A stretch of 64,000 nt of DNA from Stenocarpella maydis. Taxonomy: Eukaryota > Ascomycota > Sordariomycetes > Diaporthales > Diaporthaceae. The position numbers and the translations under genes are program-made. Below are positions 46,207-58,182 of the stretch, one piece after another. The stretch spans positions 157,725 through 221,724 of the forward strand of contig NQMI01000068.1 in the NCBI GenBank assembly GCA_002270565.1. The letters are read 5' to 3'. Positions within the stretch are counted from its first letter, which is position 1, and each line of letters starts with the position of its first letter. The notes beneath the pieces were generated by a model, which was given only the letters and a program-made list of their open reading frames with translations, made no database searches and was not told the origin of the DNA.

Positions 46207-47613
46207 CGATGGTGTGGGCTGGCTTGATGAGATCCGATGATGCATGACCCGAGTGTCTGGGGCGTGCATCCAACAGGCGGGCGGTCAATGTTTAATTGGC
46301 CGACACGGCGCATGTTTCTGGGACGGTTGAAACCGAGGAAACCCCAGCACCGGACACTGCGGCACTGCGGAACAAATGGGTACGTCGCTTGGAGCGAGGG
46401 CGACTGGCTCTGGGTCCCGATAGGGAAGCTGGCCGCCAAGACAGGCCAGTCCAGACTTGTGCTGCGTAACGTTACGAAGCTTGTGAGGACATGTCAAGAC
46501 AGAGAGATTGGGCGGGGGGAGGGTGGCAAGGGGGATGTTAGGTGTGCTGTGCCGCCCTCGGGTCCGCCCACAAGCCTCGCGCAAGGAGGAGGGGAGGACA
46601 GTTAAAAGTACCCTGTGCTAAAGGGCCTTCTCCCGATACGGGACAAGCACCACGAGGCCTGGCCAATATCTTTACTGTGTATTGCCGACGTCGAGACTGG
46701 ACGAGGTCCTCAAGCGCCATGGAGTACAATAATAGTACCGGCTAGTTTGGACAAGTAGTGTAGTCATGCTGTCATGGATGAAGACAATGCCGCGAGGGAA
46801 ACGAAGCCTGGAGGAACAATGGGCAACACAGGGGTCCGGCCTCCGAGACGGCCGCCGCCCTGGACCATGATGTCGTCTCGTGCCTTTGTGGGTAATGCGG
46901 AGGTGGTATGTGCAGGCCCGTCGGTGGGCACGCGGTGCGACCTCCGGTGTTGATGATTGTCGAGAGAGGAGTTGATGGGTCGTGAGGACTGGTGCGGGTG
47001 CTGGTGCGGGTGCAGGTGGTGCAGGTGGCCAGGTGGCCCAGGGCCGGGGCACATTCCCATAAGGGTGGCCACCCCTGCAGCTGCGGTTCAGCATGTCTGC
47101 CCGGGCCCGCGGGTTGCATGGAAACATGGTCGGTGCTTTCAACCCGCCAAAACAAGCTGATGGCGCCTGGGGCCCTCACGGCTCACACGGCCAGAGCTGG
47201 GGCGTGCTACCAAATGAGCCGGCTGAGCTGGGGCCAGGCTTGCAGGGCCGGAGCGTGGGTTCGGATCCAAGCCAGACCAGGAGGTACAAGTGCTGGCTGG
47301 CAGGCCATCCCATGCTCGCTTCCCTGGGCCGTCCTGCAAGTCTGGCGTGAGAGTGACGATGCTGGTCCCAAACAGCGCACAACATGCATGGCATGCATGC
47401 AACGCCAGCAGCAGCGATGACTTTCTTCTCCCACCTGCCCTTCCTTCTCCCCCTCTCTACCCGTGTCCCTCTGTCGCGTCATCAGCCAGAGTGTCGGAGC
47501 TCCCAAGGTTCGTAAAATGCAGCGTGACAAGATGGTCAAGAGTTAGCACAGTACATGCGTGGGAACCTCATGTATAGACATGGCAGTCAGGAGCCCCTTT
47601 TCGCGGAGGCCCA

Positions 47614-47642
47614 GACAGACAGACAGACAGACAGACAGACAG
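47614..47642. repeat. GACA tetranucleotide microsatellite
   Basis: About seven GACA units in tandem in intergenic DNA. Confidence 0.93.
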
Positions 47643-48573
47643 GCTGACTTGCCCTGCCCTCGATCCCAAGGTTGTCGTTAACTGCCTGCATATTGACATG
47701 TGTCGGTCAATCAGAAACCCCGTCACCAATACGCTGTGCTCTAATCTCGACCAATGTGTCAGAACCCACTGCCCCTGGACGACACCACTGGCTGGCCGCT
47801 GCCCTGCATGCAATTACACTACACTACACTATTCTGCCTACAGGGTTCCTGTTTAACGTTTTCCTTGGTCCGGCTGCTAGTCGATCCACCTCGTCTTGAC
47901 TCTTGACTCTTCAGTCCGTCTGTCTCCCATGGCAGACCCCCTCCCCCTTGTCGCTGCAAGGGGAGGGGGGCTGGCTTCACGTCGTGTGCTGCTGCCGTCA
48001 CTCTCCATCTTCATTCCTCCTTGTGCCAGTCTCCCTCATTCGTCTTTCTCTCATATTTTCCGCCCCATTCTCCTTGTAACCCCCATCCACTCACCCCCGA
48101 CTCTATATACTCGACTGCTTCTCACAACTTTTGTTGTAATCATCACCGCACGCCACGCCGCGCTGCATCTCAACACACAACCATCTCCTGGGCCTTGGCT
48201 CACCACCGCCGTCTGCTGCTCAGACATCTTGACTAAGGAGGGCATCATCAATGCGAACAATCCAACCTTGCCACTCTACAAAGGTGAAGCTTTGGCTGCA
48301 TTGCGAGCCTCGCGCACTGCAACCTCGACTCTTGAGCATCTAGCCTGTCGGCAATTGAAGACAACAACCGCTGGCTGCAAGCGGCGGCGGGACTCGTCAG
48401 CCAGCAAAGAGCACTAGTGGTCCCTCTGGTTCTAGCACGCAATAATATACCTGGGCCAGAATCTGCCCGACGTCGTGGGAATAACCGGACCTGGACGAAA
48501 TGATATAAACCATACACAGCCATCTACGCAAACTCTGCCGTCGATAACAACAAGCCCTTTCTGTGCGACCGAC

Positions 48574-49823
48574 ATGGCTTCCAACGTCGAAGGCACGCCC
48601 GCTGAGGGCCGGGAAGAACGAGTCAAGAATGCCGGAAAGAAGCTACTAATGAGGATGAAGACCGCCTTGAGGAAGACGGACTTGTCAAAAAGAGCATCCA
48701 TGCTCCCGACCACTCCTGCAATTGCACCAGAGCCTGCTGCCACTGGCCATTCTACCACTCCGGCTGCTGCGCCAGACACAACGTATGCCACCAGCCCGAC
48801 CTGCATCCCACAATTACTTGCCCTCCTTGTTTATGATTTCATCGTTGCCCTGTTCACAAACTATCATCTTGAGAAGATATCATTACTGACTCCCAGCAGC
48901 ACAATAGCCAAGGTGCCGGAAAATGCCCCTCCTCCAGCCGATGATCCAGTCATGTTCGAGGGAGAGCGCATCCCACGGGCGCAAATATACGGCCAGCGAG
49001 CCCAACAGCTTGCAGAACGTTTCGGTCTGGAGATGGACCCTCACGCATGGTACCAAATGGACGGCCATGTCCTGCGTGTCAACAGGCCAATCCGCATGCG
49101 TGTGCACCGGAAATGTCACCAGTGCGGCCGCGGACTCAGCCAGTCCGGCAAGTGCGACAGCTGCAGGCACAGCGCATGCAGCCAGTGCAGTTACTACCCT
49201 CCCAAGCGATCCGAGGCGGAGAAGTTGGCGAGCCGGGAGACTAGGGACCAAATCCTGAGAGAACGCTCGGCGAATGCAATGATTGTGCCCGACTGGAACT
49301 TCAACCCTCACGAGAAGGTCGTGCTCAGGAGGCCCGGGAAGCCTGGTGGTCAAGAATTGGTGTACAAGAAGGTTCGGCAGCGCGTCCGAAGGACCTGTTG
49401 CCAGTGTCTCGAGTTCGATGGGCAAGAGATCTCCTTCCAGGGTGGGAAGCTGAGCTGTCCACAGTGCAATCACGCACGATGCACAGACTGCCCGCGAGAC
49501 CCGTAAGTCTCAACCATATCTCCTCGTAGTCTCCGACATCAAGTGGCGAAATGCTGAACCCGCGGAACAGACCCAAGAAGGACAAGTACCCTTATGGATA
49601 CCCTGGCGACGAATTCGGCGCAAAGTCGATACCGTACTATCAGTGTCACGAGTGCTACGCCAAGTTCCCCCCGGGAGCCAAGGACGGTGAGGCGTGCCCC
49701 AGCTGCTCGCACGGAAAGTGCAACAACTGCGAACGGTTGAGACCCCAAAAGGTCGAGCCGGCCCCGGACCCCGAAATTCTACGAAGCGTCCAAGAAAAGT
49801 TGGCCACGATGAAGGTCAGCTGA
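48574..49823 (+). CDS. Conserved fungal protein with three zinc-ribbon-like Cys clusters
   Basis: Exons 48574-49502 and 49571-49823 (68-nt intron, GTAAGT donor, GCTGAAC branch) give 393 residues. Three CxxC-rich modules follow one another: CHQCGRGLSQSGKCDSC...CSQC, CCQCLEF...CPQCNHARCTDC and CHECYAKFP...CPSCSHGKCNNC. The linking motifs YPPKRSEAEKLASRETRD, GGQELVYKKVRQRVRR and PRDPPKKDKYPYGYPGDEFG are those of a widespread but uncharacterised filamentous-fungal family. No function is known to me; the modules suggest structural zinc and nucleic-acid or protein binding. A hydrophobic stretch near residues 82-97 (PQLLALLVYDFIVALF) is unlike the hydrophilic N-terminus of the family and may be an unremoved intron (for example a GTTTAT donor at 48828 with a CTGACTC branch), which would shorten the protein by 30-40 residues. 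Confidence 0.75.
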
Positions 49824-51551
49824 ACGCCACGACTCGCCGCAGTCATTTGCATGGGACGGGGAATGTGGTTCTGCCGGTTTTGAGGTGTCAGTTCGGAGGC
49901 TTGGCGATGGTCAACGGGTTAAACCGACCCGATCGAGGCAGGGCGTCAAGCCACCATGACCAGTCTGAAGACAACCGAGGCGAGGTTGACTACGGCGGTC
50001 CACGCACCCGAGAATGAACATACTATCAGGCCCGGACAGAGAGGAGGGGGAAAAGCGATCCATTTATCCACGATTATTCTTGCATATACCCGGTTGGCAT
50101 TTATAGGTTCATCGTAGCGTCTTTATTTTTATCAACGATGTTGGGGTCGACATCGGTATCTAGGGATCTCTTTCGAATGTCAGCTGAATATAGTTGTATT
50201 TGTTCGCTCGATGTTGCAAGAGCGCCTCTATGCAAGTCACCAGGCTAACCAGCTGTCTGGTACGTGTTTCTCCTCGCTCAGCTCGGCATACCACGCTGGT
50301 GTTGGTGAAACAGCCCGCCCACCCACATGCCCAATAGTGCGAGCAGCCCAACCCATCTGCCCAACAAGTATCACGCCACGTGGCGACTGCAAGGCTTTGT
50401 CGCACAGTGTACTTTCATCGTCGACGGCATAGTCCTCGTCTTGAGCTTGAATCTGTGCCGTCCACTCCTGAGGGGGGGGGGGGGGGGTTGGTTCAAGGAG
50501 TGGCTGTTTGCTTATACCATTGCTAGATGGCCTGACCTGAGCGCGACGATGATTATGGACAGGAAGGAGCATCGTATTTCGACTTCGGTAACTACCAGAT
50601 GATTTTGGGCTATTCCGCGGCTTGAACATGGGCACATTTGTTCCTTGCAGCCCCTTCATCCCAGAGAAAACCAAAACGCAGCCACTCCGTCACACAGAGC
50701 CGCAATGCCATGTAGGGCAAAAAGGACCTGTAAAGGCGGGAAACCTATCTTTTTTGTCTTTCTTCCCTTGGTTGTTTGTCAACTGTCTGATGCCGTTGTG
50801 GATTTTACTCCTTCTTCTAGTGCCAATGTACTGAACACAGGTAACTTTCTCCCTCATATGAGCGTACTGTCCTGTGTCGGTCGATGGATGCTTGCTGGGA
50901 ATTCTTTTCTGCCCGGGCTCTGTCGAATGGACGACCATCCGGTCAGAAACACCTCAACTCACACCACTGAGCTGTGTGGTAGTCTTGTGGGAGGAGACTT
51001 GAATACGGAGGGGAAATGGATGCACCCACCACCCCCCTGTGTGGAGTCATGCTTATCTAGCCAGAATACAACTAGGAGGTGTTCTGGATGATATCTTGGG
51101 CGAGGCAGCGGCTCTATATGTTAGAGTTGGGCGCCTGGGTACGGGGACTGGAAGGAGGCCAAGTGAAAGTAGCACGAGGCTCTGCCGGAACCGTCTTGCG
51201 GGGTGTGCCCCTTTAAGACCGAAAACACAAAGTATCCTAAGACCCAGAAACGACAAGTCTGATGTAAATATGACAGACCAGTGAACGTGTGTGCAGTTCA
51301 ACTGTATTACCTATAGTCTGAAGTGAGTTGCTTCAAGCCCTTATTCCCAACGGCGCAGAAGCTCCAGTTTAGCCGGCAACAATGATGTACAATTTATGCA
51401 AAAGCCACACTCGGAGACGACATGAGCAACAAGTGTTGAAATCCAGGAAGGCACATATGAGGGCCAAACCATGCTGCGGAGTGTAGGTGCATCTATCTTC
51501 CTCTGTCGTTCAACAACAAGCAATAAACATCTTCCTAGCTGCTGGACCACG
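49824..51551. other. Convergent intergenic region
   Basis: About 1.7 kb between the ends of the zinc-ribbon gene (+) and the clr2-like gene (-). It includes a 16-base G run (50472-50487). A minus-strand frame (50237-50674, 145 codons) crosses that run and is not trusted. No other feature. Confidence 0.5.
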
Positions 51552-52620
51552 TTACTCCACACCTTCCTCGATGATGCCCTCTCCAAACAAGAGCGGCTGT
51601 ACCGCAGCGACAGCGGCCCCGACGGTGGCGCGGCGGTTGATCTTCCTCCCAAAGTCCTTAGACGCGGCGTTCTGCATGCGGTTGTTGAGGTACGCCGTTG
51701 CCTCGCTGAAGGCGCCGGTGGCGACGGCCGTCTGGGCGGCCTGGGCCCCCTGCGTGACAGTGATAAGCTCGTCGGTAACGTACAGTCTGCCGCCGACATC
51801 CCGCTCCGCCCAGACCGTGTCCCATGACTTTATCGTCCACACGCACTTCTGCTTCGCGCCCGTCGCCTTGGCAGCCGCCGTGCGGAACGCGCTGTCCTTG
51901 ACAAAGATGGCCCCCTGCGGCTGGGGCCCTAGCGCCGCCTTCTCAGCCACCAGTGATGCCTCGTACTCGATGCCGTGGAAGCTGAGCATGTACGTCGCTG
52001 ACGGCATCGTGTTTGCCGGGCCGGCTGGATTGGGGATAGATGTGGCAGTCGTCACCGTGACTTTCGTCACCTCCAAAATGCCGTGGCTCTTCTCCCTGTG
52101 GCGGATCGCGTCGCCTAGGCGGATCATCTCGGCGCCGAGGAAGACGCCCCCAAACATGGTCTTGTTGGGAGGTTGCTTGGGGCCTGCGGTTAGCCGGTTG
52201 AAGGTGGACCAAGAGCCGTCGATTTCCAGAGCAGCCATCTTGGACGCCTCAAGACCGACGAACTCGGGCCGCTGGGCGTTCAACCTCAGGAGGCCTTCCC
52301 AGTCGATTTGAGGGAAGGTCTTATTCTGCAGGTCGGGAATGGAGATGGCTGGCACGCTGAAAGTGAGAAATGGTCGCATTTCATGCTGCTGCTTGGGTAC
52401 GTCGGGGAGGTTGAGGACAGAGTGTGCAAGGGGTATGACGACGTAGCTGGGTATCTGCCCTTGGCCGACCTGCCTGATAATCCCGATTCTCCATGCCGGC
52501 CCCTGCTGGAACCACACCATCTCGCCCCTGCGGAACAAGGTTGGCTCATTATTGACTGTTGGATGTGGTTCCGCAGGTGCGGCAGCAGGCTGCACAGGCG
52601 GGGCAGACACGGTCGGAGGC

Positions 52621-52695
<75 letters not shown>

Positions 52696-53470
52696 GCTGC
52701 CGCGGCCTTCGACGTAGCAGACTTCTTTGTGGCCTTGGGAGGCGCCGCAGGTTCCTTGAGCACCTTGTTAGAGACTTCGGGAGTGGGTGTCTGGGAGGCC
52801 GGAGTCGCCGCCGCCGCCTTCTTCTTTGCAGCTGCAGACTTTGTGGTTGCGGGCGCCTTCTTGGGTTTCGTCTCGGTAGTAGGTGCTGCCAAGGCCGCCG
52901 CCTTCTTCTCGTACTTTGCCTTGAGAGCTTGAGGCCACCTCCTGCCCGTTGCGATATGGCATGGCTGGCACGGACATTCACTGTGGTCTTGAGAATCGCT
53001 AAGGAGCCACAGGACGTGTGGGATGAACTCGTGAGGGTGCTTGTACAGGAACTCTTCTGAGCAGTCCCGCGGATGGCCGTAGACGCACGCCTCTCTTTTC
53101 GGGCCCGCAGTGTTGTGCCATCTCAAGCAGTAATGCTCCGGGAATACGAGTTGATATTGTGATTCTGTATGTCTGTGTCAGCCGGCCGTCGAGCTCCAAG
53201 GATATGCCTCGGCGACTCACCCTTCGGCCAGGCCAGCTCTTCTGAGAGGCCAGTTCCAACGGTCACCTTCCACTGAATCATCTTCTGCCGGGTCTCTGCA
53301 TCCACGATCTGGTCCCACTCCTCGGGGATGGGCTCCCCAATCTGGGTTGCGGCCGTCTTCGTCTTGGAGACGATCTCCGACGTCGAATAAGGACGGCCAT
53401 CTGAGCGACCCACGTGGACCTGATGAGCCGGCCTCTGGGCAGCCCCAGCCTCGGCCCCGGCCGCTGCCAT
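51552..53470 (-). CDS. clr2: Clr2-like transcription-silencing protein
   Basis: Exons 53470-53221 and 53164-51552 (57-nt intron) give 620 residues. The splice joins LAWPKG to ESQYQLVFPEHYCLRWHNTA. The N-terminal Clr2 module is recognised by EACVYGHPRDC, the EFIPHVLWLL segment and a CPCQPC cluster. After a Lys/Ala/Pro-rich linker and a 12-unit Gln-Ala repeat comes the second Clr2 region, FRRGEMVWFQQGPAWRIGII with YVVIPLAHS. In fission yeast Clr2 is a subunit of the SHREC histone-deacetylase complex that keeps heterochromatin silent; a chromatin role here is inferred from the two domains only. The repeat tract is encoded by GCCTGA units on the plus strand and is probably length-variable. The ATG at 53470 is the first that opens into the conserved N-terminus; an upstream extension is open but unlike homologues. 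Confidence 0.82.
52621..52692. repeat. (GCCTGA)12 hexanucleotide repeat coding for Gln-Ala
   Basis: Twelve perfect six-base units lie in the clr2-like coding sequence. Unit length is a multiple of three, so changes in copy number keep the frame. Confidence 0.97.
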
Positions 53471-54615
53471 ACGGGATGTGCGACCTTTGAAGATTCCCTC
53501 GGCTGGCAGTCCAGCTCCCTCGCAGGGCAATCTGATTGAGCGCGATGAGGACAGTGACCGGAGGCTACATCTGGTGTTGTTTCTCCCGTGCTCGCTCCCT
53601 TGGAGGTTGGCAGTTCGGCCTAGGCACAGGCCAAGCTTAGTCAGCAGCACTTTCATTGTGTGTCGAGCAGGAACACTGAACATCAGTGTCAGAGGAATGC
53701 CCTTCGCCCAATCTAGAGCCGATCCTGGACAGTTGTGCCTTCAGCTGTTCAGTCACTGGCAATATTCGTTCAGAGTCCAACTATTCCGTACTAGGTAGGT
53801 ACTCATTGATTCAATTCCGATATCTACACGTACGTGAATTGACAGTGTAACGCTTGTCTCGTACAATGCACTTTGCCTGTCTCGCACGACGACGTGCTTA
53901 GGCAGTGCTATGCCCCAGGCCCAGCTCTGCCAGCACTGTCACTCTGTGCCCCAGCAACAGTGGCTCTCTTCAATCCAGAAGGTATATAACATAGCCAACC
54001 GGCTGTCTCTCGCCTCCAAGACAACTGCAGGCTGTCCGGCACCTATTCCAACTCCGTTCTAATCCAGGTCGACTATGTGTATGTGTGTGTGTCCGCGCGC
54101 GCTTGTGTGTGTGTAAGAGGGAGAGAAACCACCGGGGGGGGGGGAGAAAAAGAATCTATCGTGAGCGAAAAAGTTATATATCCATCCCGCATTCCCTTCC
54201 GTCTCGTTTCATAAGAGCACTGTGGTGGAGTGCATAGAATCATAGGATGAAGTCATTCCGCCACGACAGAGCCGGCCTCGGGTGCAGTCGTAAAAAGGTG
54301 AACAGAAGAAAGCAGAAGCAGAACATTATCTCGGTCCCAGCCCCAGGAACCGGGCGATTAAAACCCCTTAACCCAAAGACCTGTGTCTGCGCAGAGAAGC
54401 CAAGTTCCGATCAGCAGAGCCGCCCAGGCCACCATGGCCGCCATCTGTAAATGCAACCCAACGCCACGTAATGAATTGTATGAATGAGTAGATTCAGGAC
54501 GCCGCCCTACAGAGAGAAAGTGCTGCTAAATTTCTGCAAGCTTCGTGACGCTGATAGTCGAGCAGGCAGTAATACGATATCCGCTGAGGTGTCGAGAGCC
54601 GCATGGAATATCATC
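53471..54615. other. Intergenic, clr2-like promoter side and bst1 3' side
   Basis: About 1.1 kb. It has TG-rich and CG-rich dinucleotide stretches at 54075-54115, a G run near 54134-54143 and an ACTAGGTAGGTACT motif near 53790. No gene seen. Confidence 0.5.
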
Positions 54616-57600
54616 CTATGGTGTCTTCCCTCCCTTTCGTGCCTCGACGTTGCCCTCGAACAGGGCGCTCCAGCCGGCAAGAGACCACGAGTCGCACGTC
54701 GAATGTACCATAACAAGCCAGGCTGCGACCAGGTTGACCAGGTGGTGTATCATGTAGCCATAAGAGACACCATAGATGGCGGCGTAGACTGCCACGCCGA
54801 AGATCAGGACGCTGGTGACATGTCTCAGCCGACCTGTGACCCTGGGGACCATCTTTCCCGCTGTCAAGGTTTCAATGAGGACAATGAATGGCATAATCGA
54901 CATTACGTTGTGGTGGGATGAAAACGGCGTGAACCAGTGTACCGTCAGGTTGCGCACCCAGACGACCAGTATAGGTATGTTGATAGGAAGTACCCATAGC
55001 ATCAAGGACAATATAGAGTGGGCGTAGTTATAGAAGCTGCGGTTGGCGTTGGACGGCGTCTCACAGGCGATGCGGTGGGCCCGTACCGCCGTAATGAGTT
55101 GTACCACACACGCGACCAGATATGCAAACTGGTAGGGTATGAAGGTTGTTACCAAGAACAGCAGGACGGCCGTCGTAATGAGCCGTCGCCGCGGCGAAGA
55201 CGGCATGAAGCCGTACTGGATGGCCAGACGCTTGTCATCGTAGCGCACCCACCCCGGGCGGAAGCTTAGCCAGCCGTATAAAGTGCTCAGTATAGATGTG
55301 ACAGCCAGCACCACGTAGTTCAGGACTGCACACACGCCGACGCACACAATGCCGATCAGAGGTATCATGAACCAGAAGAACGGATCTTGCGTGCCTGCTA
55401 GGAGGTCGTTCTGCCGGAAGTTGATGCCAACCGTCACGTTCCTGAACGGCCAGTAGCTTGCCCCTTCACGGGCCCCAGAGGTGTCCATGGACAGGGAGAG
55501 GAGCGTCAAAGACGCGAGAATCAATGGTATGGAGCGGCGCAGGCACAAATCTAAGCTCTCGTTGAAAGGGATGAAGACGCCCTGGCTGTCGTATATCCTG
55601 AATTGCTTGCGCACAACCAATGCGACGACTAGCAGCGGGAAGGCCGCAAATGCGGTCCGATAGCGCATGTATAGTTTCCCCATGCTGCCCAATGCATCCA
55701 CGGTCAGGCGAACGTTGATGCTCGAGTCACATGTCGGGTCTGTCCAAAACTGGAAACTCAGGCCGTCTTCGGTTGTTTTCCTTTTCATCGGCGGAGGATT
55801 AAAGGGTGCAACACCGTGCATGCTAATGCTGGCGTGCCTGGCATTGACGAAGAATTTGGACTCGTAAGGTTCTGTGAGATACTGCCGTACTAGTGGCGCG
55901 AAGAGCTCCTTGTTCTTCCCACAGGACTGTTCGCTGAGCTCCAAGTTGTAGGCGAGCAGGCTGGACTGGATCGACGGTATCTTGATCTCCGTCACGGTAG
56001 GTCTGCGTGCCGGCAATCGAAAATCCATGCCGAACGCGAGCATCCGGCGCAGGCTGATGTGGCGAGTACGGTATGAGTCCGCGGTTTCAGTGAACTCTGC
56101 AAGCACAAAACCCGATGAGGCGATCCCCTTGTCCACGACGGCAATGAACTGATGATCAGCAATGTCGTCAAGATCATATTGCAGGAAAGAAAATGGCGTC
56201 ACTGGCCTCAAGCCGGCAGGGGTGAATGGCTGCTGTGTGAACCTGGTTGACGCAGGCAGCTGCACAACGTCGGAAGCAGCGTTTTTGCAGGCCAGCCGAG
56301 TCGATCCCCGGCCTTCTCCTGACGACAAATCCATCTTCCACGGCAACATCATGCCCGCCTGGCCCGCCTGCAGCGTGTGGACGCTGCAGAGCAGCACCTC
56401 CAGCTTCCCCAATTCCCCAGCGCTATCCAGCCTTTGGTCGGTCAGGAGTGTGAAGCGATTCGGCGACGAGCCCAGAGGCGGGATCGGCACTAGGTGTGCT
56501 TGTGGTTTTCCTTGCTTCCCCAAGCCTCGCAGTATCAAGCGATCACCTTGCGGCACAATATCGTGCGATTCCTCCTCGAGGGTGAGAAGTGTGCTGTGTT
56601 CCTTGAACAAGACGGATTTCTCTGCGTTCTCTTCCAGCCCGGTGAGGAAATGCTTCTTGAAGACGCTCATGCGCTGCGCCCGGGGCTTGGTCTGCGATGG
56701 GCGGTGCGCATCAACGACGTCGTACAAGGCGCGGATCACTACCTTTCGGTGTTGGTCGCACCATAGAATTGCCTGGTGGTCCATGCTGGTCCACACAGTC
56801 GGAATCGTGGAGGTGAAGACGGTGAAACCATGTGTCTCGGGCACGATAGACTCCAGGCTGGCGTAGTCCGAGGGCACCACGGTATCCAAGCTCCCGCCGG
56901 CGATAGAAATCAGTGTGACATGCCACAGGGGGTTGTTGTTGGCCCATTTCTGAGAATAGGCCTTTCTCCAGTAGTCGTTGATCTCGTCGTAAACCTTGAC
57001 AATCTCGCTGTCGAAGGAAACGGGTGGTCTCGAGTGCGGCGCAGACATGGTTATGATGGTATTTATAGAATGCGCCTGGTAATTAGGCATTATAAGCATG
57101 GTACGGGCTACAATTCCGCCCATGGAGTGGCCCACGATGATGACTGAGGTCGGATCGGGGAGGTCCGGGTCGCGGCTTGTCATGCGTGGGTCTAGATATA
57201 GAGACAATATGTAGCGGATGGCTTCGTTTAGATATTCGGCCTGGTCAACCATGGTCTGACCGTGAAAGGCAGTGAAATCCTCGTTGAAGTCGACGGTGAA
57301 GAAGTCAAGATCGCGCACGCCGTGCCGGAGGGCCGAAGGGTCATGCTGGAGCGTGTCGTGGAAATAATTGGCAGCCTCGGCAGCGAGCGGGCGCACCTGC
57401 TTGTAGCTCCCAGCGTTGCCCGGTATGAACAGGACGGGGGTGCCTCGTAACTGGAGTGGTTGTTAGCTTAGCGGCGCCGCGGCAGGCGTAACAGGCGAGG
57501 GCGGCTGGGGCCAACGGACCTTAACCTCGTCGTCCACATCGAGTTCCCTGTAGAAATAGAGCGAATACTTGCTGCCGAATCGGGTGTGCTCGGTATCGAA

Positions 57601-58182
57601 GTCGTTCAACCTGACGTAGGATGGCCGCATGTAGGACATTATGCAGCCCTTGGCGTCCAGGCATCTTGTCGCGCTCGAATTGAGTATGGCAGCGAGACAG
57701 CCAAGACCAATTATGGATACCAGGAGGGTCAGAAGGCCAAGTGCCCAGGGGCTCCGAGACCGCAGACGGCGGGGCGCTTTCGGGTCGGGGGACTTGTCGA
57801 CGCCTTCGGAGTCTTCGTCGCCCTTGGGGGCCATGACTGGGACGGGCGATGAGTCGACGGGCAGGGCGAGAGGTGCCTTCTCCATGGCGGCGCCGTTGTG
57901 GGCAGGCGAGGGCTTCCACGAGGAGAAGTTGCCGGAGCGGCGGCTGCGGGCGGATTGGGAGCGCAGGTCGAAGCTGGTGCGCCTGCTGTCGGAGGTCCTG
58001 GGCGGCTGGTGGGCCGGTGCCCTGCCGTGGGTGTGGGCGGAGGTGGCCTGGGCAGTGGGCGTGGCATCGAGAGACGAACCCAGGGTGGAGTTTGAGCTTG
58101 AGCTGGTGGCGGCATTGACAGGCGGCTGATGTTGCGATTGCAAATCGTCACCGTCGTCGGAGCCAGAAGACCGCCTCTGCAT
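54616..58182 (-). CDS. bst1: GPI inositol-deacylase Bst1 (PGAP1)
   Basis: Exons 58182-57520 and 57450-54616 give 1165 residues, the usual size in filamentous fungi. Residues 1-140 are disordered and cytosolic. A signal-anchor helix (ALGLLTLLVSIIGLGCLAAI) follows, then the lumenal lipase domain: LRGTPVLFIPGNAGSYKQVR and the catalytic Ser at about 330 in the elbow VGHSMGGIVARTM. The C-terminal third has about eight hydrophobic helices. Bst1 removes the inositol acyl chain from GPI anchors in the ER, a step needed for efficient exit of GPI proteins and for their quality control. The intron (57451-57519) has an unusual GTCCGT donor but a good CTAACA branch and CCAG acceptor; an alternative donor GTTAAG six bases upstream would delete Val-Lys. 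The preferred join reads DDEVKLRGTPV. Confidence 0.93.

Larger units (their letters stand above)
42913..48573. other. Gene-poor island of 5.7 kb
   Basis: Only one weak gene candidate (46015-46206) was found. The island contains a TACGGAGTA (45529-45537), a GACA tetranucleotide repeat (47614-47642), a G run (45119-45128) and scattered GC-rich stretches. The last 700 bp before 48574 are pyrimidine-rich and look like the promoter and leader of the zinc-ribbon gene. The open frames at 43632-44150, 45427-46035 and 47896-48417 have no homology or compositional support. Confidence 0.5.

Noticed and set aside
47255..47285. tRNA T-arm-like sequence GGGTTCGGATCC
   Set aside because: No matching acceptor, D or anticodon stems could be drawn around it.
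50237..50674. Minus-strand frame of 145 codons
   Set aside because: It runs through a 16-base homopolymer that would be frameshift-prone, shows no domain and lies in a convergent 3' region.
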